A stretch of 64,000 nucleotides of DNA from Shimia sp049116215 (GTDB lineage Bacteria > Pseudomonadota > Alphaproteobacteria > Rhodobacterales > Rhodobacteraceae). How positions within the stretch are numbered: position 1 is the stretch's first letter; every line of letters begins with the position of its first letter. Where the stretch lies: the NCBI RefSeq assembly GCF_049116215.1, contig NZ_JAGDZB010000001.1, positions 248,001-312,000 on the forward strand. The letters are read 5' to 3'. Positions 15,500 to 25,024 of this stretch are shown piece by piece. Position numbers and translations under genes: made by a program. The notes under the pieces were generated by a model. That model had not been told where the DNA came from. It did not search any database and was given only the letters and a program-made list of their open reading frames with translations.

Positions 15500-17527
15500 T
15501 CAGAGCGATGCCGCAAGGCGGGTACCTTGATTGATCGCACGTTTGGCGTCCAATTCGGCGGCAACATCTGCACCACCGATCACGTGACACGACACACCTT
15601 CAGCCTCCAAGGCATCGGCGAGGCTGCGATCGCTTAGTTGACCGGCACAGATCACCACATTGTCGACATCCAAGACACGCGGGCTTTCACGGGTCACTCC
15701 AAAAGAGATGTGCAGTCCATCGTCGTCGATCTTCTCGTAGTTCACACCGCCAAGCATCTCGACGTTTTTCATTTTCAACGCAGCGCGGTGGATCCAGCCA
15801 GTTGTCTTACCCAAGCCTTTGCCTAGTGCTTTGGCCTTGCGTTGCATCAACGTCACTTGGCGTGCAGGCGCGTGTGGTTGTGGCCCCTCTGGAGCAAGGC
15901 CACCACGGTGCTCTGCGGGGTCAGACACACCCCATTCTTCCATCCACTCTGGCAGGTTTTCGGTCAAACTTTCGCCTTCGTGCACAAGAAACTCCGAGAC
16001 ATCAAATCCAATGCCGCCTGCTCCAATCACGGCAACCTTTTCTCCAACCGGCTTCTTGTCACGCACCACATCGAGGTAGGACAGCACTTCAGGACGATCC
16101 TGCCCCGGAATACCGGGATCACGGGGAAGGATGCCTGTGGCGATGATGACGTCATCGAAGCCAGCCAAAGTGTTGGCGGTGGCTTCGGTGTTGAGCTGCA
16201 CCTCGATGTCGAGCTCCGCCACCATGGCTTCGTACCAATCTACCAAGCCCCAGAATTCTTCTTTACCTGGGATTTGCTTGGCGACATTTAGCTGACCGCC
16301 AAGCTTGTCGGCGCGATCAATCAAAGTGACCTTGTGGCCGCGCTGTGCTGCTGTCATAGCAGCGGAAAGACCCGCTGGCCCCGCACCAACAACCGCAATT
16401 TTCTTTGCAATTTCAACGGTTGGGATGGCCAGTTCGGTTTCATGGCAGGCGCGTGGGTTCACCAGGCAAGACGTGAGCTTGCCGCCAAAGGTGTGGTCGA
16501 GACAGGCTTGGTTGCAGCCGATACATGGGGCGATTTGGTTTGCATTGCCGTTGGCAGCTTTGTTCACAAAGTCAGCGTCCGCCAAAAAAGGGCGTGCCAT
16601 TGAAACCATGTCGGCGCAACCTTCGGCCAGCACCTCTTCGGCCACGTCTGGCGTGTTGATGCGGTTGGAAGTGATCACCGGGATACCGACCTTGCCCATC
16701 AGCTTTTTTGTCACCCAGGCAAAGGCGCGGCGCGGGACTGACGTGGCGATGGTGGGAATGCGGGCTTCGTGCCAACCGATGCCGGTGTTGATGATGGTGG
16801 CACCGGCTTTTTCGACCTCTTGCGCCAGTTGCACCACCTCTTCATGGGTGGATCCATTGGGCACTAGATCAATCATCGAGAGGCGGTAGATGATGATGAA
16901 GTCCTCGCCCACAGCCTCGCGGCAGCGGCGCACCACTTCGATGGGCAGGCGGATGCGGTTTTCATAAGAGCCGCCCCAGCGGTCCGTGCGTTTGTTCACG
17001 TGGGTGACAATGAACTGATTGAGGAAGTAGCCTTCCGAGCCCATGATCTCTACGCCGTCGTATCCGGCCTCGTGGGCGCGAACTGTGGCAGTGACAAAGT
17101 CTTGAATTTGTTTTTCAATTCCCTCTTCGTCCAATTCTTTTGGTGGGAACGGTGAGATGGGTGATTTGACTGCTGAGGAAGACACACACTCCGGTCCATA
17201 GGCATAGCGGCCAGCGTGCAAAATCTGCATGGCAATCTTGCCACCACCTTCGTGGACACGGTCGGTGACGATTTTGTGATTGGCAATGTCTTCGTCGGTG
17301 AAGAGACCGGCTGCACCGGGAAACACGCCGCCTTCGCGGGAGGGGGCCATGCCGCCGGTGACAATCAAAGCCACGCCGCCGCGGGCGCGTTCGCCGTAGA
17401 ATTCGGCCACACGATTCCAGTCTTTGGTTTCCTCAAGACCAGTGTGCATGGAGCCCATAAGGACGCGGTTTTTCAAGGTGGTAAAGCCCAGGTCAAGCGG
17501 GGCGAGCATGTGCGGATATTGGGTCAT
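15500..17527 (-). CDS. fadH: 2,4-dienoyl-CoA reductase, NADPH (FadH type)
   Basis: A 675-residue iron-sulfur flavoprotein that removes double bonds at even positions of unsaturated fatty acyl-CoA so that beta-oxidation can proceed. An N-terminal old-yellow-enzyme TIM barrel with FMN is followed by the four-cysteine cluster CIGCNQACLDHTFGGKLTSC (C-x2-C-x3-C-x11-C), then a FAD domain with VVGAGPAGLSAA near residue 375 and an NADPH domain with VIGAGGIGFDVSEF. Length matches E. coli FadH (672). The ATG at 17527 follows GGAGGCACCT; an in-frame start 21 codons upstream is less likely. A broken enoyl-CoA hydratase gene lies upstream on the same strand, which fits a fatty acid role. Confidence 0.92.
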   Translation of the reverse strand: MTQYPHMLAPLDLGFTTLKNRVLMGSMHTGLEETKDWNRVAEFYGERARGGVALIVTGGMAPSREGGVFPGAAGLFTDEDIANHKIVTDRVHEGGGKIAMQILHAGRYAYGPECVSSSAVKSPISPFPPKELDEEGIEKQIQDFVTATVRAHEAGYDGVEIMGSEGYFLNQFIVTHVNKRTDRWGGSYENRIRLPIEVVRRCREAVGEDFIIIYRLSMIDLVPNGSTHEEVVQLAQEVEKAGATIINTGIGWHEARIPTIATSVPRRAFAWVTKKLMGKVGIPVITSNRINTPDVAEEVLAEGCADMVSMARPFLADADFVNKAANGNANQIAPCIGCNQACLDHTFGGKLTSCLVNPRACHETELAIPTVEIAKKIAVVGAGPAGLSAAMTAAQRGHKVTLIDRADKLGGQLNVAKQIPGKEEFWGLVDWYEAMVAELDIEVQLNTEATANTLAGFDDVIIATGILPRDPGIPGQDRPEVLSYLDVVRDKKPVGEKVAVIGAGGIGFDVSEFLVHEGESLTENLPEWMEEWGVSDPAEHRGGLAPEGPQPHAPARQVTLMQRKAKALGKGLGKTTGWIHRAALKMKNVEMLGGVNYEKIDDDGLHISFGVTRESPRVLDVDNVVICAGQLSDRSLADALEAEGVSCHVIGGADVAAELDAKRAINQGTRLAASL

Positions 17528-17665
17528 AGGTGCCTCCAAAGGTGCCTCCTCAGTTGAGTTGACCAAAACGTAAAGCAGAGCTTTTGTCACGCCCGACGCG
17601 GCGTCAAACCAGCTTGGCGGACCACGTGCCGTTGCGTCGGTTTTGGCCGACTAACCTTCCTTTTT

Positions 17666-17688
17666 GACATCGGTATTACGTCGGTATC
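17666..17688 (-). promoter_or_regulatory. Two 11-bp direct repeats upstream of fadH, candidate operator
   Basis: On the minus strand the units GATACCGACGT and AATACCGATGT follow each other. They match 18 of 21 bases of the repeat block at 1465-1485. The element lies about 140 bases before the fadH start, in the gap to the enoyl-CoA hydratase pseudogene. This is a candidate binding site for an unknown regulator. Confidence 0.45.
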
Positions 17689-17766
17689 TCGACTGTTTTG
17701 CGGTGGTGCGGGTGCTTGTGTCCCGACCATGTCTTACCACAAGGTGCGCAGCCGTTACGGCCCATG

Positions 17767-18581
17767 TCAGATGTCCGAAAACCCGCCGCCTCGTCCTTTG
17801 CCCGCCGCAAAGCGCGCCGCCCCTTTTTGGCCCTCGGCCGCGAAGGCCTCAAACGACGCCCATTCCCGACGCAATGCACCGGCCAGTTCGGCGCCGGTTG
17901 GCCGGGCAGACAGAAAGTCCGCTCGTAGACACGCTTGCGGAAAACGCGTCAGGCTTTCAGCCAAGATCAAAGCCTCTTCCATCGCGTGACCTTCGGGACA
18001 GAGGCGATCCACCAAGCCGATGTGAAAGGCCTCCTCTCCGGACACAGGACGCCCTGTCAAAATGAGATCGTTTGCACGGCCTTGGCCAAGGATGCGTGGC
18101 AGGCGCACCGTGCCGCCGTCAATCAGGGGCACACCCCAACGCCGACAGAACACCCCAAACACCGAAGACCTCGACGCCACACGCATGTCACACGCATGTC
18201 ACACCAAGCGGCCAGTTCTAACCCGCCCGCCACGGCGTGGCCTTCCACCGCGGCAATCACGGGCTTGGACAACATCAGACGTGAAGGGCCCATCGGGCCC
18301 AGAATGGGCTGGGCCTGCGCGTTTTGCCAGCTGTCCGCGATTGCCACGGTGTTTTGCCAGTTGTCGCCGAGATCGCCCGCAGCGGCTTTCAAGTCAAACC
18401 CGGCGCAGAAAACCGTTTGGCCGCCGGTCAGGATTGCCACGTCAACGGACATATCCGTTTCAAACGCCACAAAGGCCTCAAACAACGCATGGGCGGTTTG
18501 GGGATCTACCGCATTGCGCACCTCTGGCCGGGTGATGCTCACGATGCGCACCCGACCTCTTGTCTGAACCAAAACTGTCAT
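17767..18581 (-). pseudogene. Enoyl-CoA hydratase/isomerase, frameshifted by an 11-bp tandem duplication
   Basis: Crotonase-family protein split into two frames. The first part (from ATG 18581, preceded by GGAGGTACCCT) runs through the oxyanion-hole motif TVFCAGFDLKAAAGD and HAVAGGLELAAWCDMRV. The rest continues in another frame with ASRSSVFGVFCRRWGVPLID. At the junction the 11-mer ACACGCATGTC (plus strand) is present twice in tandem, at 18179-18189 and 18190-18200. Removing one copy restores a single 267-residue frame of normal family length. No other damage is seen, so the lesion is recent, phase-variable or an assembly error. Confidence 0.9.
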
Positions 18582-18679
18582 AGGGTACCTCCGCCTCCAC
18601 TCTCTCCGCAGAGCGGAAACAGGCAAGAAAAACGCCGCGTCGCTTGACCCACCCAGCTGCAACAGCCTATGCCGCCCCT

Positions 18680-18874
18680 ATGGAACAGCTTGAAGAAAAA
18701 ATCGCCCACCTGACACGCACCGTCGATGAGTTGAGTGACGTTGTCGCCCGCCAGGACACCGAAATTGCGCTTTTGACCCGGCGTGTCCAGATGTTGATGG
18801 AACGGGAAGCCGGCCGTGAGAAAGACGGCGGCGGCGGGGTTGTGATGGGCGACGAACGACCACCGCATTATTGA
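18680..18874 (+). CDS. slyX: SlyX family protein
   Basis: A 64-residue, mainly coiled-coil protein. Heptads run through MEQLEEKIAHLTRTVDELSD and continue to about residue 42; the tail ends in DERPPHY, the conserved SlyX ending. The function is not established in any organism. The ATG at 18680 matches the family start but has no clear ribosome site; an in-frame TTG at 18644 would add 12 residues. It lies divergent from the hydratase pseudogene and upstream of dnaE in the same direction. Confidence 0.83.
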   Translation: MEQLEEKIAHLTRTVDELSDVVARQDTEIALLTRRVQMLMEREAGREKDGGGGVVMGDERPPHY

Positions 18875-19010
18875 CGCATTGTGGCGGGCGCGAAGTCACA
18901 TGAGGGGCGCTGCCCCTGCCACATCTGCGATGTGCCCACCCCGGGATATTTTTGGCCAAATGAAGCCGAGAGCAGTTCCCTCCCCATAGCGGCTGAGATA
19001 GCTTGTCGAG

Positions 19011-22000
19011 ATGACAAACGCGCCTCGATTCATCCACCTCCGCACCCACACCGAATACTCTCTGCTTGAAGGGGCGGTGCGCTGTAAAAAGCTGCCCGGC
19101 ATGTGTGCCGATATGGGCATGCCAGCGGTGGCGATCACCGACACCAACAGCTTGTTTGCGGCGTTGGAATTTTCCGTGACCGCTCAAGGCGCGGGCATTC
19201 AGCCGATTGTTGGCTGTCAAGTTGACATGCAGATGCCGCATGACGACCCATCCGGCCGTACACTCCCGCCAAAACCGGCCCCAATTGTGCTGCTGTCGCA
19301 GCGTGAAGAAGGTTATGAGAACCTGATGAAACTGTCGTCTTGTCTTTATGTGGACAACGGCGGGCAGGTGCCACAGGTGACGCTGGACGAGCTGGCGGAG
19401 CGCTCCGCCGGATTGATCTGTTTGACCGGCGGGCCGGACGGGCCGATGGGGCGGATGATGCGGGACGGGCAGCACGACGCTGCGCAAGCGATGATGACAC
19501 GCCTTAAAGAGATTTTTGGTGACCGGCTGTATGTGGAATTGCAACGCCACCCTGGCGAAAACGGCTTGCCCGAAGCGGAACGGCGCACCGAGCGTGGGTT
19601 TATTGAAATGGCTTATGCCATGGATCTGCCAGTGGTGGCGACCAATGACGTCTACTTCCCAACCACGGATATGTATGAGGCGCATGATGCGCTGATCTGT
19701 ATTTCCGAGGGCGCCTATGTCGATCAGCAGGACGGGCGGCGCCGCCTGACACCGCAACATTACTTCAAATCGCAAGAAGAGATGATCACGCTGTTTGCGG
19801 ATCTGCCGGAGGCGATTGAGAACACGGTTGAGATTGCCAAGCGCTGCGCCTTTGCCACCTATTTGCGCGATCCCATCCTGCCGAAGTTTGCCGATGACGA
19901 GGTGGCCGAACTGCGCCGGATTGCCAACGAGGGTCTGCAGGCGCGTCTTGCCGTGATCCCGCACGCCTGCTCAGTGGAAGAATATCAGGAGCGGTTGGAT
20001 TTTGAGCTCGGCATCATTGAGGGCATGGGGTTCCCTGGCTACTTCCTTATCGTTGCCGACTTTATCCAATGGGGCAAAGACAATGGCATTCCGGTGGGAC
20101 CGGGACGGGGGTCCGGGGCGGGCTCGCTGGTGGCTTATGCGCTGACCATCACCGACTTGGATCCGCTGCGCTATTCCCTGCTATTTGAGCGCTTCCTCAA
20201 CCCGGAACGGGTGTCGATGCCTGACTTTGACATCGACTTTTGCATGGATCGCCGGGAAGAGGTGATCAAATTTGTGCAGCAAAAATACGGCCGCGATAAG
20301 GTGGGGCAGATCATCACCTTTGGCGCGCTCCTGTCCAAAGCTGCCGTGCGTGACATCGGCCGGGTGTTGCAGATGCCATATGGCCAAGTGGACCGACTTT
20401 CAAAGCTGATCCCTGTGGAAGGCGTGAAGCCGATGTCGATTGCGGATTCTTTGAAAGAAGAACCGCGATTGCGTGAGGAAGCCAAGAACGAAGAGGTCGT
20501 GGACCGGCTACTGACCTACGGCCAGCAAGTTGAGGGATTGTTGCGGAACGCATCGACCCACGCGGCGGGGGTTGTGATTGGCGACCGGCCACTGGACGCG
20601 TTGGTGCCGCTCTATCAGGATCCACGTTCCGACATGCCCGCAACCCAGTTCAACATGAAATGGGTGGAACAGGCGGGGCTGGTGAAGTTTGACTTCTTGG
20701 GCCTGAAAACCCTGACCGTCATTCAGAACGCGATTGAGCAGATCCACAGCTCAGACCGCCCATTGCATGTCGCGGCGGATGGCACCCAGCTGTATGAGCC
20801 AGCAGAAGGGGCGGAGAACCAGATCAACGCCATTCCACTGGATGATGAGCCAACCTATAAGCTGTATTCAGCGGCCAAAACTGTGGCGGTGTTCCAGGTG
20901 GAATCCACCGGCATGATGGACGCGCTGAAGCGTATGAAGCCCAACTGTATCGAGGATATTGTTGCGCTTGTGGCGCTCTATCGTCCGGGTCCAATGGAGA
21001 ACATTCCGACCTATTGTGAGGTCAAGAACGGGCTCAAGGAAATCGAGTCTGTGCACCCGTTGATCGACCACATTCTGGAAGAGACCCAGGGCATCATCGT
21101 GTATCAGGAACAGGTGATGCAGATTGCGCAGGTCATGGCGGGTTACTCGCTTGGCGGCGCGGACCTGTTGCGCCGGGCGATGGGTAAGAAGATCAAAGAG
21201 GCGATGGACGCTGAGCGTCCGAAGTTTGAAAAAGGCGCGGCAGAAAACGGGGTGCCAGCGAAGAAAGCCAGCGAGGTGTTTGACCTTCTGGAGAAGTTTG
21301 CGAACTACGGCTTTAACAAATCGCACGCGGCAGCCTATGCGGTGGTGAGTTACCAGACCGCGTGGCTGAAGGCGAACCATCCTGTGGAGTTCATGGCCGG
21401 TGTGATGAACTGCGATATTCACCTGACAGACAAGCTGGCGGTGTACTTCGAAGAGGTGAAAAAGGCACTGAAGTTGCCCTATGTGCCACCCTGCGTGAAC
21501 CGCTCGGATGCGACATTTAAAGTGGTCGATGGCGCGCTGGTCTATGCGCTGGGGGCGTTGAAGAACGTTGGCCTGGAAGCGATGAGGCTGGTGACGGATG
21601 GGCGCAAGGTGGATGGCGTGGACAAGCCGTTTGCGACGCTGTTTGATATGGCACGGCGGGTGGATCTGAAAAAGGTTGGCAAGCGGCCTTTGGAAATGCT
21701 GGCGCGGTCCGGGGCATTTGATCAGCTGGACGGAAACCGGCGGCGGGTGATGGAGAGCCTGGATGGGCTGGTGAACTACTCCGCAGCAATCCATGAGCAG
21801 AAGAGCTCCAATCAGGTGTCGCTGTTTGGCGAAGCCGGGGATGACTTGCCGGAGCCGCGGCTATCACCGGCAGGGGATTGGTTGCAGGCGGAGCGGCTGG
21901 ATGAGGAAGCGAAGGCGATTGGCTTCTTCCTGTCGGGTCACCCACTTGAAGACTTCATGGCACCGCTCAAACGTAAGAACGTGATGACGCTGGATGAGCT

Positions 22001-22529
22001 GACCGACAAGGCGCGGGGTGGGCCGTGTATTGCCAAGCTGGCCGGGCGGGTGTCCGGGCGGCAGGAGCGGAAGTCGGCGCGGGGCAACCGTTTTGCTTTT
22101 GCGCAACTCAGCGACCCAACGGGGGCGTATGAGGTCACGATCTTCTCTGACACGTTGGAGAAATGCCGCGAGCATCTGGAGACCGGCTCCAAGGTGGTGG
22201 TGACCGTGAAGGCGGAGATGGAGAGTGATCAGCTGAAGCTGCTGGCGCAGAGCATGACGCCGGTGGAGACCATTGTTGCGGATGCAGGCAACTCGGGGCT
22301 GAAGATCTACTTGGATGACGCCAGCGCGGTCGGGCCGGTGGCCAATATCCTTGAGGGCGCAAAAGAGACCATGAAGAACATGCCCAAAGGGCCGATCTGG
22401 TTCTGCCTGACCAACATGGAACTGCCCGGCGAGGTGGAGATTGATGCGGGGGCTGGCTTCCCGGTGAACCCGCAGATCAAAAGCGCGCTGAAGTCTGTCG
22501 ACGGCGTGATGGCGGTGGAAGAAATCTAG
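19011..22529 (+). CDS. dnaE: DNA polymerase III subunit alpha
   Basis: A 1172-residue replicative polymerase, close to the 1160 of E. coli DnaE. An N-terminal PHP domain begins at FIHLRTHTEYSLLEGAVRC. The palm has the catalytic aspartates in MPDFDIDFCMDRREE near residue 405. Thumb and fingers follow, with YNFNKSHA-like YGFNKSHAAAYA near residue 770. A C-terminal OB-fold includes GRVSGRQERKSARG and FAFAQLSDPTGAYEVTIFSD. It makes the replicase core with the epsilon and theta subunits. It is a monocistronic gene in this context; the next gene converges. Confidence 0.98.
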   Translation: MTNAPRFIHLRTHTEYSLLEGAVRCKKLPGMCADMGMPAVAITDTNSLFAALEFSVTAQGAGIQPIVGCQVDMQMPHDDPSGRTLPPKPAPIVLLSQREEGYENLMKLSSCLYVDNGGQVPQVTLDELAERSAGLICLTGGPDGPMGRMMRDGQHDAAQAMMTRLKEIFGDRLYVELQRHPGENGLPEAERRTERGFIEMAYAMDLPVVATNDVYFPTTDMYEAHDALICISEGAYVDQQDGRRRLTPQHYFKSQEEMITLFADLPEAIENTVEIAKRCAFATYLRDPILPKFADDEVAELRRIANEGLQARLAVIPHACSVEEYQERLDFELGIIEGMGFPGYFLIVADFIQWGKDNGIPVGPGRGSGAGSLVAYALTITDLDPLRYSLLFERFLNPERVSMPDFDIDFCMDRREEVIKFVQQKYGRDKVGQIITFGALLSKAAVRDIGRVLQMPYGQVDRLSKLIPVEGVKPMSIADSLKEEPRLREEAKNEEVVDRLLTYGQQVEGLLRNASTHAAGVVIGDRPLDALVPLYQDPRSDMPATQFNMKWVEQAGLVKFDFLGLKTLTVIQNAIEQIHSSDRPLHVAADGTQLYEPAEGAENQINAIPLDDEPTYKLYSAAKTVAVFQVESTGMMDALKRMKPNCIEDIVALVALYRPGPMENIPTYCEVKNGLKEIESVHPLIDHILEETQGIIVYQEQVMQIAQVMAGYSLGGADLLRRAMGKKIKEAMDAERPKFEKGAAENGVPAKKASEVFDLLEKFANYGFNKSHAAAYAVVSYQTAWLKANHPVEFMAGVMNCDIHLTDKLAVYFEEVKKALKLPYVPPCVNRSDATFKVVDGALVYALGALKNVGLEAMRLVTDGRKVDGVDKPFATLFDMARRVDLKKVGKRPLEMLARSGAFDQLDGNRRRVMESLDGLVNYSAAIHEQKSSNQVSLFGEAGDDLPEPRLSPAGDWLQAERLDEEAKAIGFFLSGHPLEDFMAPLKRKNVMTLDELTDKARGGPCIAKLAGRVSGRQERKSARGNRFAFAQLSDPTGAYEVTIFSDTLEKCREHLETGSKVVVTVKAEMESDQLKLLAQSMTPVETIVADAGNSGLKIYLDDASAVGPVANILEGAKETMKNMPKGPIWFCLTNMELPGEVEIDAGAGFPVNPQIKSALKSVDGVMAVEEI

Positions 22530-22534
22530 GGACG

Positions 22535-22553
22535 GGGCGGCACAAGACCGCCC
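22535..22553. terminator. Hairpin between converging dnaE and ABC ATPase genes
   Basis: GGGCGG pairs with CCGCCC across a seven-base loop. There is no T-run on either side, so termination here is only possible, not shown. Confidence 0.35.
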
Positions 22554-22565
22554 TGCCCGTTTGCC

Positions 22566-23498
22566 TTAGGCCGATTTGGTCAGCTGCAGGAAGACGTCTT
22601 CCAAATCCGCCTGCTCGGTTTTCACATCGGCAATGGCAATGCCTGCTGCGCGGACCGCGCCAAGCACATCTTCGGCAGAGGTGTCGCGCGCCTGATAGGT
22701 CAGGGCAATCCGGCCGTCGCCGCGACGGGTGACGTCGATGCCGGGCGCGGATGGCAATGTCTTCACCGGCGCAACCGGATCAATCACCATACATTTACTG
22801 TCCACCTGCCCCAGCAGGTTTGAGGTGCTGTCGCGCGCAACCACTTCGCCGTGGTTGATGATGGCGATCTCATCACACATCTCCTCCGCCTCTTCGAGGT
22901 AATGGGTGGTCAGGATCACAGTCAGGCCGCGTTCCTCATTCAGGCGGCGAATGTTGGACCACAGCATCTGACGCAGTTCGATATCCACGCCTGCGGTGGG
23001 CTCATCCAGCACCAGCACCTGCGGGTGATGCACAAGCGCTTTGCCAAGCAGCAGACGGCGACGCATCCCACCAGAAAGCGTGCGGGCGTAGGACTCGGCT
23101 TTGTCGGACAGGCCCACCATGCGCAGGATTTCGTCGCTTTGGCGCTGATGTTTGGGCACGCCATAGAGGCCAGCTTGCACCTCCAGCGCGGCGCGGGGCG
23201 TAAAAAACGGGTCAAGGTTCAGCTCTTGTGGCATTACGCCAATGGCCGCGCGGGATTGGCGCGGGTTTTCGTCCTGATCAAACCCCCAGATTTCCACCGT
23301 GCCAGCCGATTTGGTCACCAAACCGGCCATGATGTTGATCATGGTGGATTTGCCCGCGCCATTGGGGCCAAGCAGGCCAAAAATCTTGCCCGCGGGCACG
23401 GTCAGATCGACACCTTTGAGGGCCTGTTTGGCCGGCGCGCCGCGGCCGCCCTTGTAGGTCTTTTGCAACCCTCGGATTTCAATCGCGTTGTTGGTCAT
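22566..23498 (-). CDS. ABC transporter ATP-binding protein (YadG-like), no permease nearby
   Basis: A 310-residue ABC ATPase with Walker A GLLGPNGAGKST near residue 45, signature TLSGGMRRRLLLGKAL and Walker B VLVLDEPTAGVD, followed by the switch histidine in TTHYLEEAEEM. The pattern resembles the exporter ATPases of the YadG/DrrA type, which pair with an ABC-2 permease. No such permease gene lies next to it in this window. The ATG at 23498 is preferred over the GTG two codons upstream. A C-terminal extension of about 80 residues after the ATPase core is normal for this group. The substrate is unknown. Confidence 0.9.
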   Translation of the reverse strand: MTNNAIEIRGLQKTYKGGRGAPAKQALKGVDLTVPAGKIFGLLGPNGAGKSTMINIMAGLVTKSAGTVEIWGFDQDENPRQSRAAIGVMPQELNLDPFFTPRAALEVQAGLYGVPKHQRQSDEILRMVGLSDKAESYARTLSGGMRRRLLLGKALVHHPQVLVLDEPTAGVDIELRQMLWSNIRRLNEERGLTVILTTHYLEEAEEMCDEIAIINHGEVVARDSTSNLLGQVDSKCMVIDPVAPVKTLPSAPGIDVTRRGDGRIALTYQARDTSAEDVLGAVRAAGIAIADVKTEQADLEDVFLQLTKSA

Positions 23499-23628
23499 GG
23501 CCACTCTTGCTCCCCGCTGCGCAATGCCTATTATTCGCCCTAACCAATGCGGATGTGAAGCTCAACCACAGCCGACACAAAACACCGCCATCGGAGCGAG
23601 GCCTCCGAAGCTATGAAGGACATCGCAG

Positions 23629-23805
23629 ATGACAATTGAAGCCCCAGAAACCAAGATTGTGGACAGCTACCGTGTGTCTTGTGACGGCGGTGAGGGTGGT
23701 CACCCACGTGTGTACCTGCAAATCCCCAACGAACACGGTTGGGTGGAATGTCCGTACTGCGATTGCAAGTTCATCCATGAGGATTTCAAAGACAAGGTGG
23801 CGTGA
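23629..23805 (+). CDS. zf-CHCC zinc-finger protein
   Basis: A 58-residue protein with the pattern C-D-G-G ... H-P-R-VYL near residue 18, then EHGWVECPYCDCKFIH, giving the Cys/His/Cys/Cys zinc site of the zf-CHCC family. In mitochondria the homologous fold is complex I subunit NDUFS6; in alphaproteobacteria such small proteins are common and mostly uncharacterised. It starts MTIEAPETKIVDSYRVSCDG at the ATG at 23629. It is divergent from the ABC ATPase gene and followed by a terminator. Confidence 0.85.
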   Translation: MTIEAPETKIVDSYRVSCDGGEGGHPRVYLQIPNEHGWVECPYCDCKFIHEDFKDKVA

Positions 23806-23834
23806 GGGCTGCTTGGGATTTGAGAGACTTGGAA

Positions 23835-23860
23835 GGCCGTCCGGTGGGGCGGTCTTTTTT
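23835..23860 (+). terminator. Intrinsic terminator after the zf-CHCC gene
   Basis: GGCCGTCC pairs with GGGCGGTC (two G-T pairs) across a four-base loop and is followed by six T residues on the plus strand. Confidence 0.75.
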
Positions 23861-24051
23861 GTTGGGTTTTGATTGCGGTGGCAGCGGACGGCAGGTTTGA
23901 GGCCTCTTTAACGCTGGTCTTCACGTCAGCAATATCTGCTGCGCCCGAAATCTCTAGCCCCCCCTTTGTATCGCGAATGCGATGTCATGTTTTGGTTAGT
24001 GAACTTTTTGACGTTGCAGACCGTGCTTCGTATTCCCAAATCAAAGAGTGG

Positions 24052-24450
24052 CTAAGAAACGTATTGAATCGCCAAGAATGTCAGAGCCATCCCCGCAAAT
24101 AGCCCCACAGGGAAGCCTTTCGGGGGCACCGCCCACCCCGACGCAGCTCCTTTCATAACTGTGCGAAAGAACCAAATCGGCGTAATGATGACCCAGAGAA
24201 CGGAAACCACAGCAATCGGCACCCCGAGTATCCCAGGCGCAGGTCCGTCTTTTATCGATTGCGGAGCCATATCACTGATGGCTTGCAAGTTTGCAAAAGC
24301 AAAACCGATCACAAGCGACAAGACAAACCCCTTTAGTGCACCACCCCAACTGAAACAGCCTAAGTCGTTGGAAGGTTTCTTTGGGCTAGGTATTTCTTGC
24401 GTTTTCGATTGCAGCCGTTTTATCCGAGCTTGAAACGCATCATTCGACAT
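24052..24450 (-). CDS. Hypothetical membrane protein
   Basis: A 132-residue protein that is not recognised. Residues 1-35 are polar and lysine-rich with a proline cluster (IPSPKKPS). Three hydrophobic stretches follow, around residues 37-58 (GALKGFVLSLVIGFAFANL), 75-95 (GVPIAVVSVLWVIITPIWFF) and 113-130. It is therefore probably an inner-membrane protein with a cytosolic N-terminus. The ribosome site is weak (GAAGAAAG) and no neighbour hints at a role. The 280 bases upstream hold no convincing gene. Confidence 0.55.
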   Translation of the reverse strand: MSNDAFQARIKRLQSKTQEIPSPKKPSNDLGCFSWGGALKGFVLSLVIGFAFANLQAISDMAPQSIKDGPAPGILGVPIAVVSVLWVIITPIWFFRTVMKGAASGWAVPPKGFPVGLFAGMALTFLAIQYVS

Positions 24451-24728
24451 CCGGTTTTTCTTTCTTCAGACCAGTTGTTTGCCCTGAACCTATAGTTGAA
24501 CAAGGATAATGAACAGCTCGTAATAGCTGCAGCTTTCGATTTGCAGAGTATTGTGGAAGGGCACGGCAACTCGACCTTTTAGGTAACAGCGGCCGACTGC
24601 AAATTTGCCCGCAAAGGCATCCTTCATCTCCGCCATGGGGAGGGCGCATCGCGTCTCACCTCGGTTCGGGCGTCCCATAATCTGACTATGGTGTGGTGTT
24701 CGCGACGTCCCGCATTGCAGACGGGCCT

Positions 24729-24956
24729 CTACCCCCGCGCATACCCGCGTTTTTGGGCACCGTCGCGGTACTGATCTGCCGCCAAAGACGCGTCACGCAG
24801 GTTGCTGAAGATACGCACCATGCTGCGGCCTTTGCCGCCGGCGACGCCCCATTCGCGCAGGACGGAAACCTCTTCAAACAGGTTCATGGCGATTTCCACG
24901 CGGTAGAAGCGGGGACGGGTGCGTTTGGCAGGTTTGTACAGGATGCAGATGGCCAT
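24729..24956 (-). CDS. WGR domain protein
   Basis: A 75-residue protein that is essentially one WGR domain: NLFEEVSVLREWGVAGGKGR at about residues 25-44, then VRIFSNLRDASLAADQ. WGR domains occur in PARPs, MolR-type proteins and as small stand-alone proteins in proteobacteria, and bind nucleic acids in some cases. In this protein the usual WGRIG reads WGVAGGKG. It is transcribed in the same direction as the OmpA-like gene downstream, about 70 bases apart. Confidence 0.78.
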   Translation of the reverse strand: MAICILYKPAKRTRPRFYRVEIAMNLFEEVSVLREWGVAGGKGRSMVRIFSNLRDASLAADQYRDGAQKRGYARG

Positions 24957-25024
24957 GGGATCAGCCTATTGCAGCGGCGAATCGGGTGCAATGGTCTTGT
25001 GGGCGGGCGACTCGGCGTCAGCCA

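Noticed and set aside
18678..19964. 428-codon minus-strand open frame across slyX and the start of dnaE
   Set aside because: Composition is rich in His, Arg and Gln, typical of an antisense shadow; slyX and dnaE on the plus strand have clear family motifs.
24451..24728. Short open frames between the membrane protein and the WGR protein
   Set aside because: No ribosome site, no family resemblance and biased composition; nothing supportable was found in this gap.
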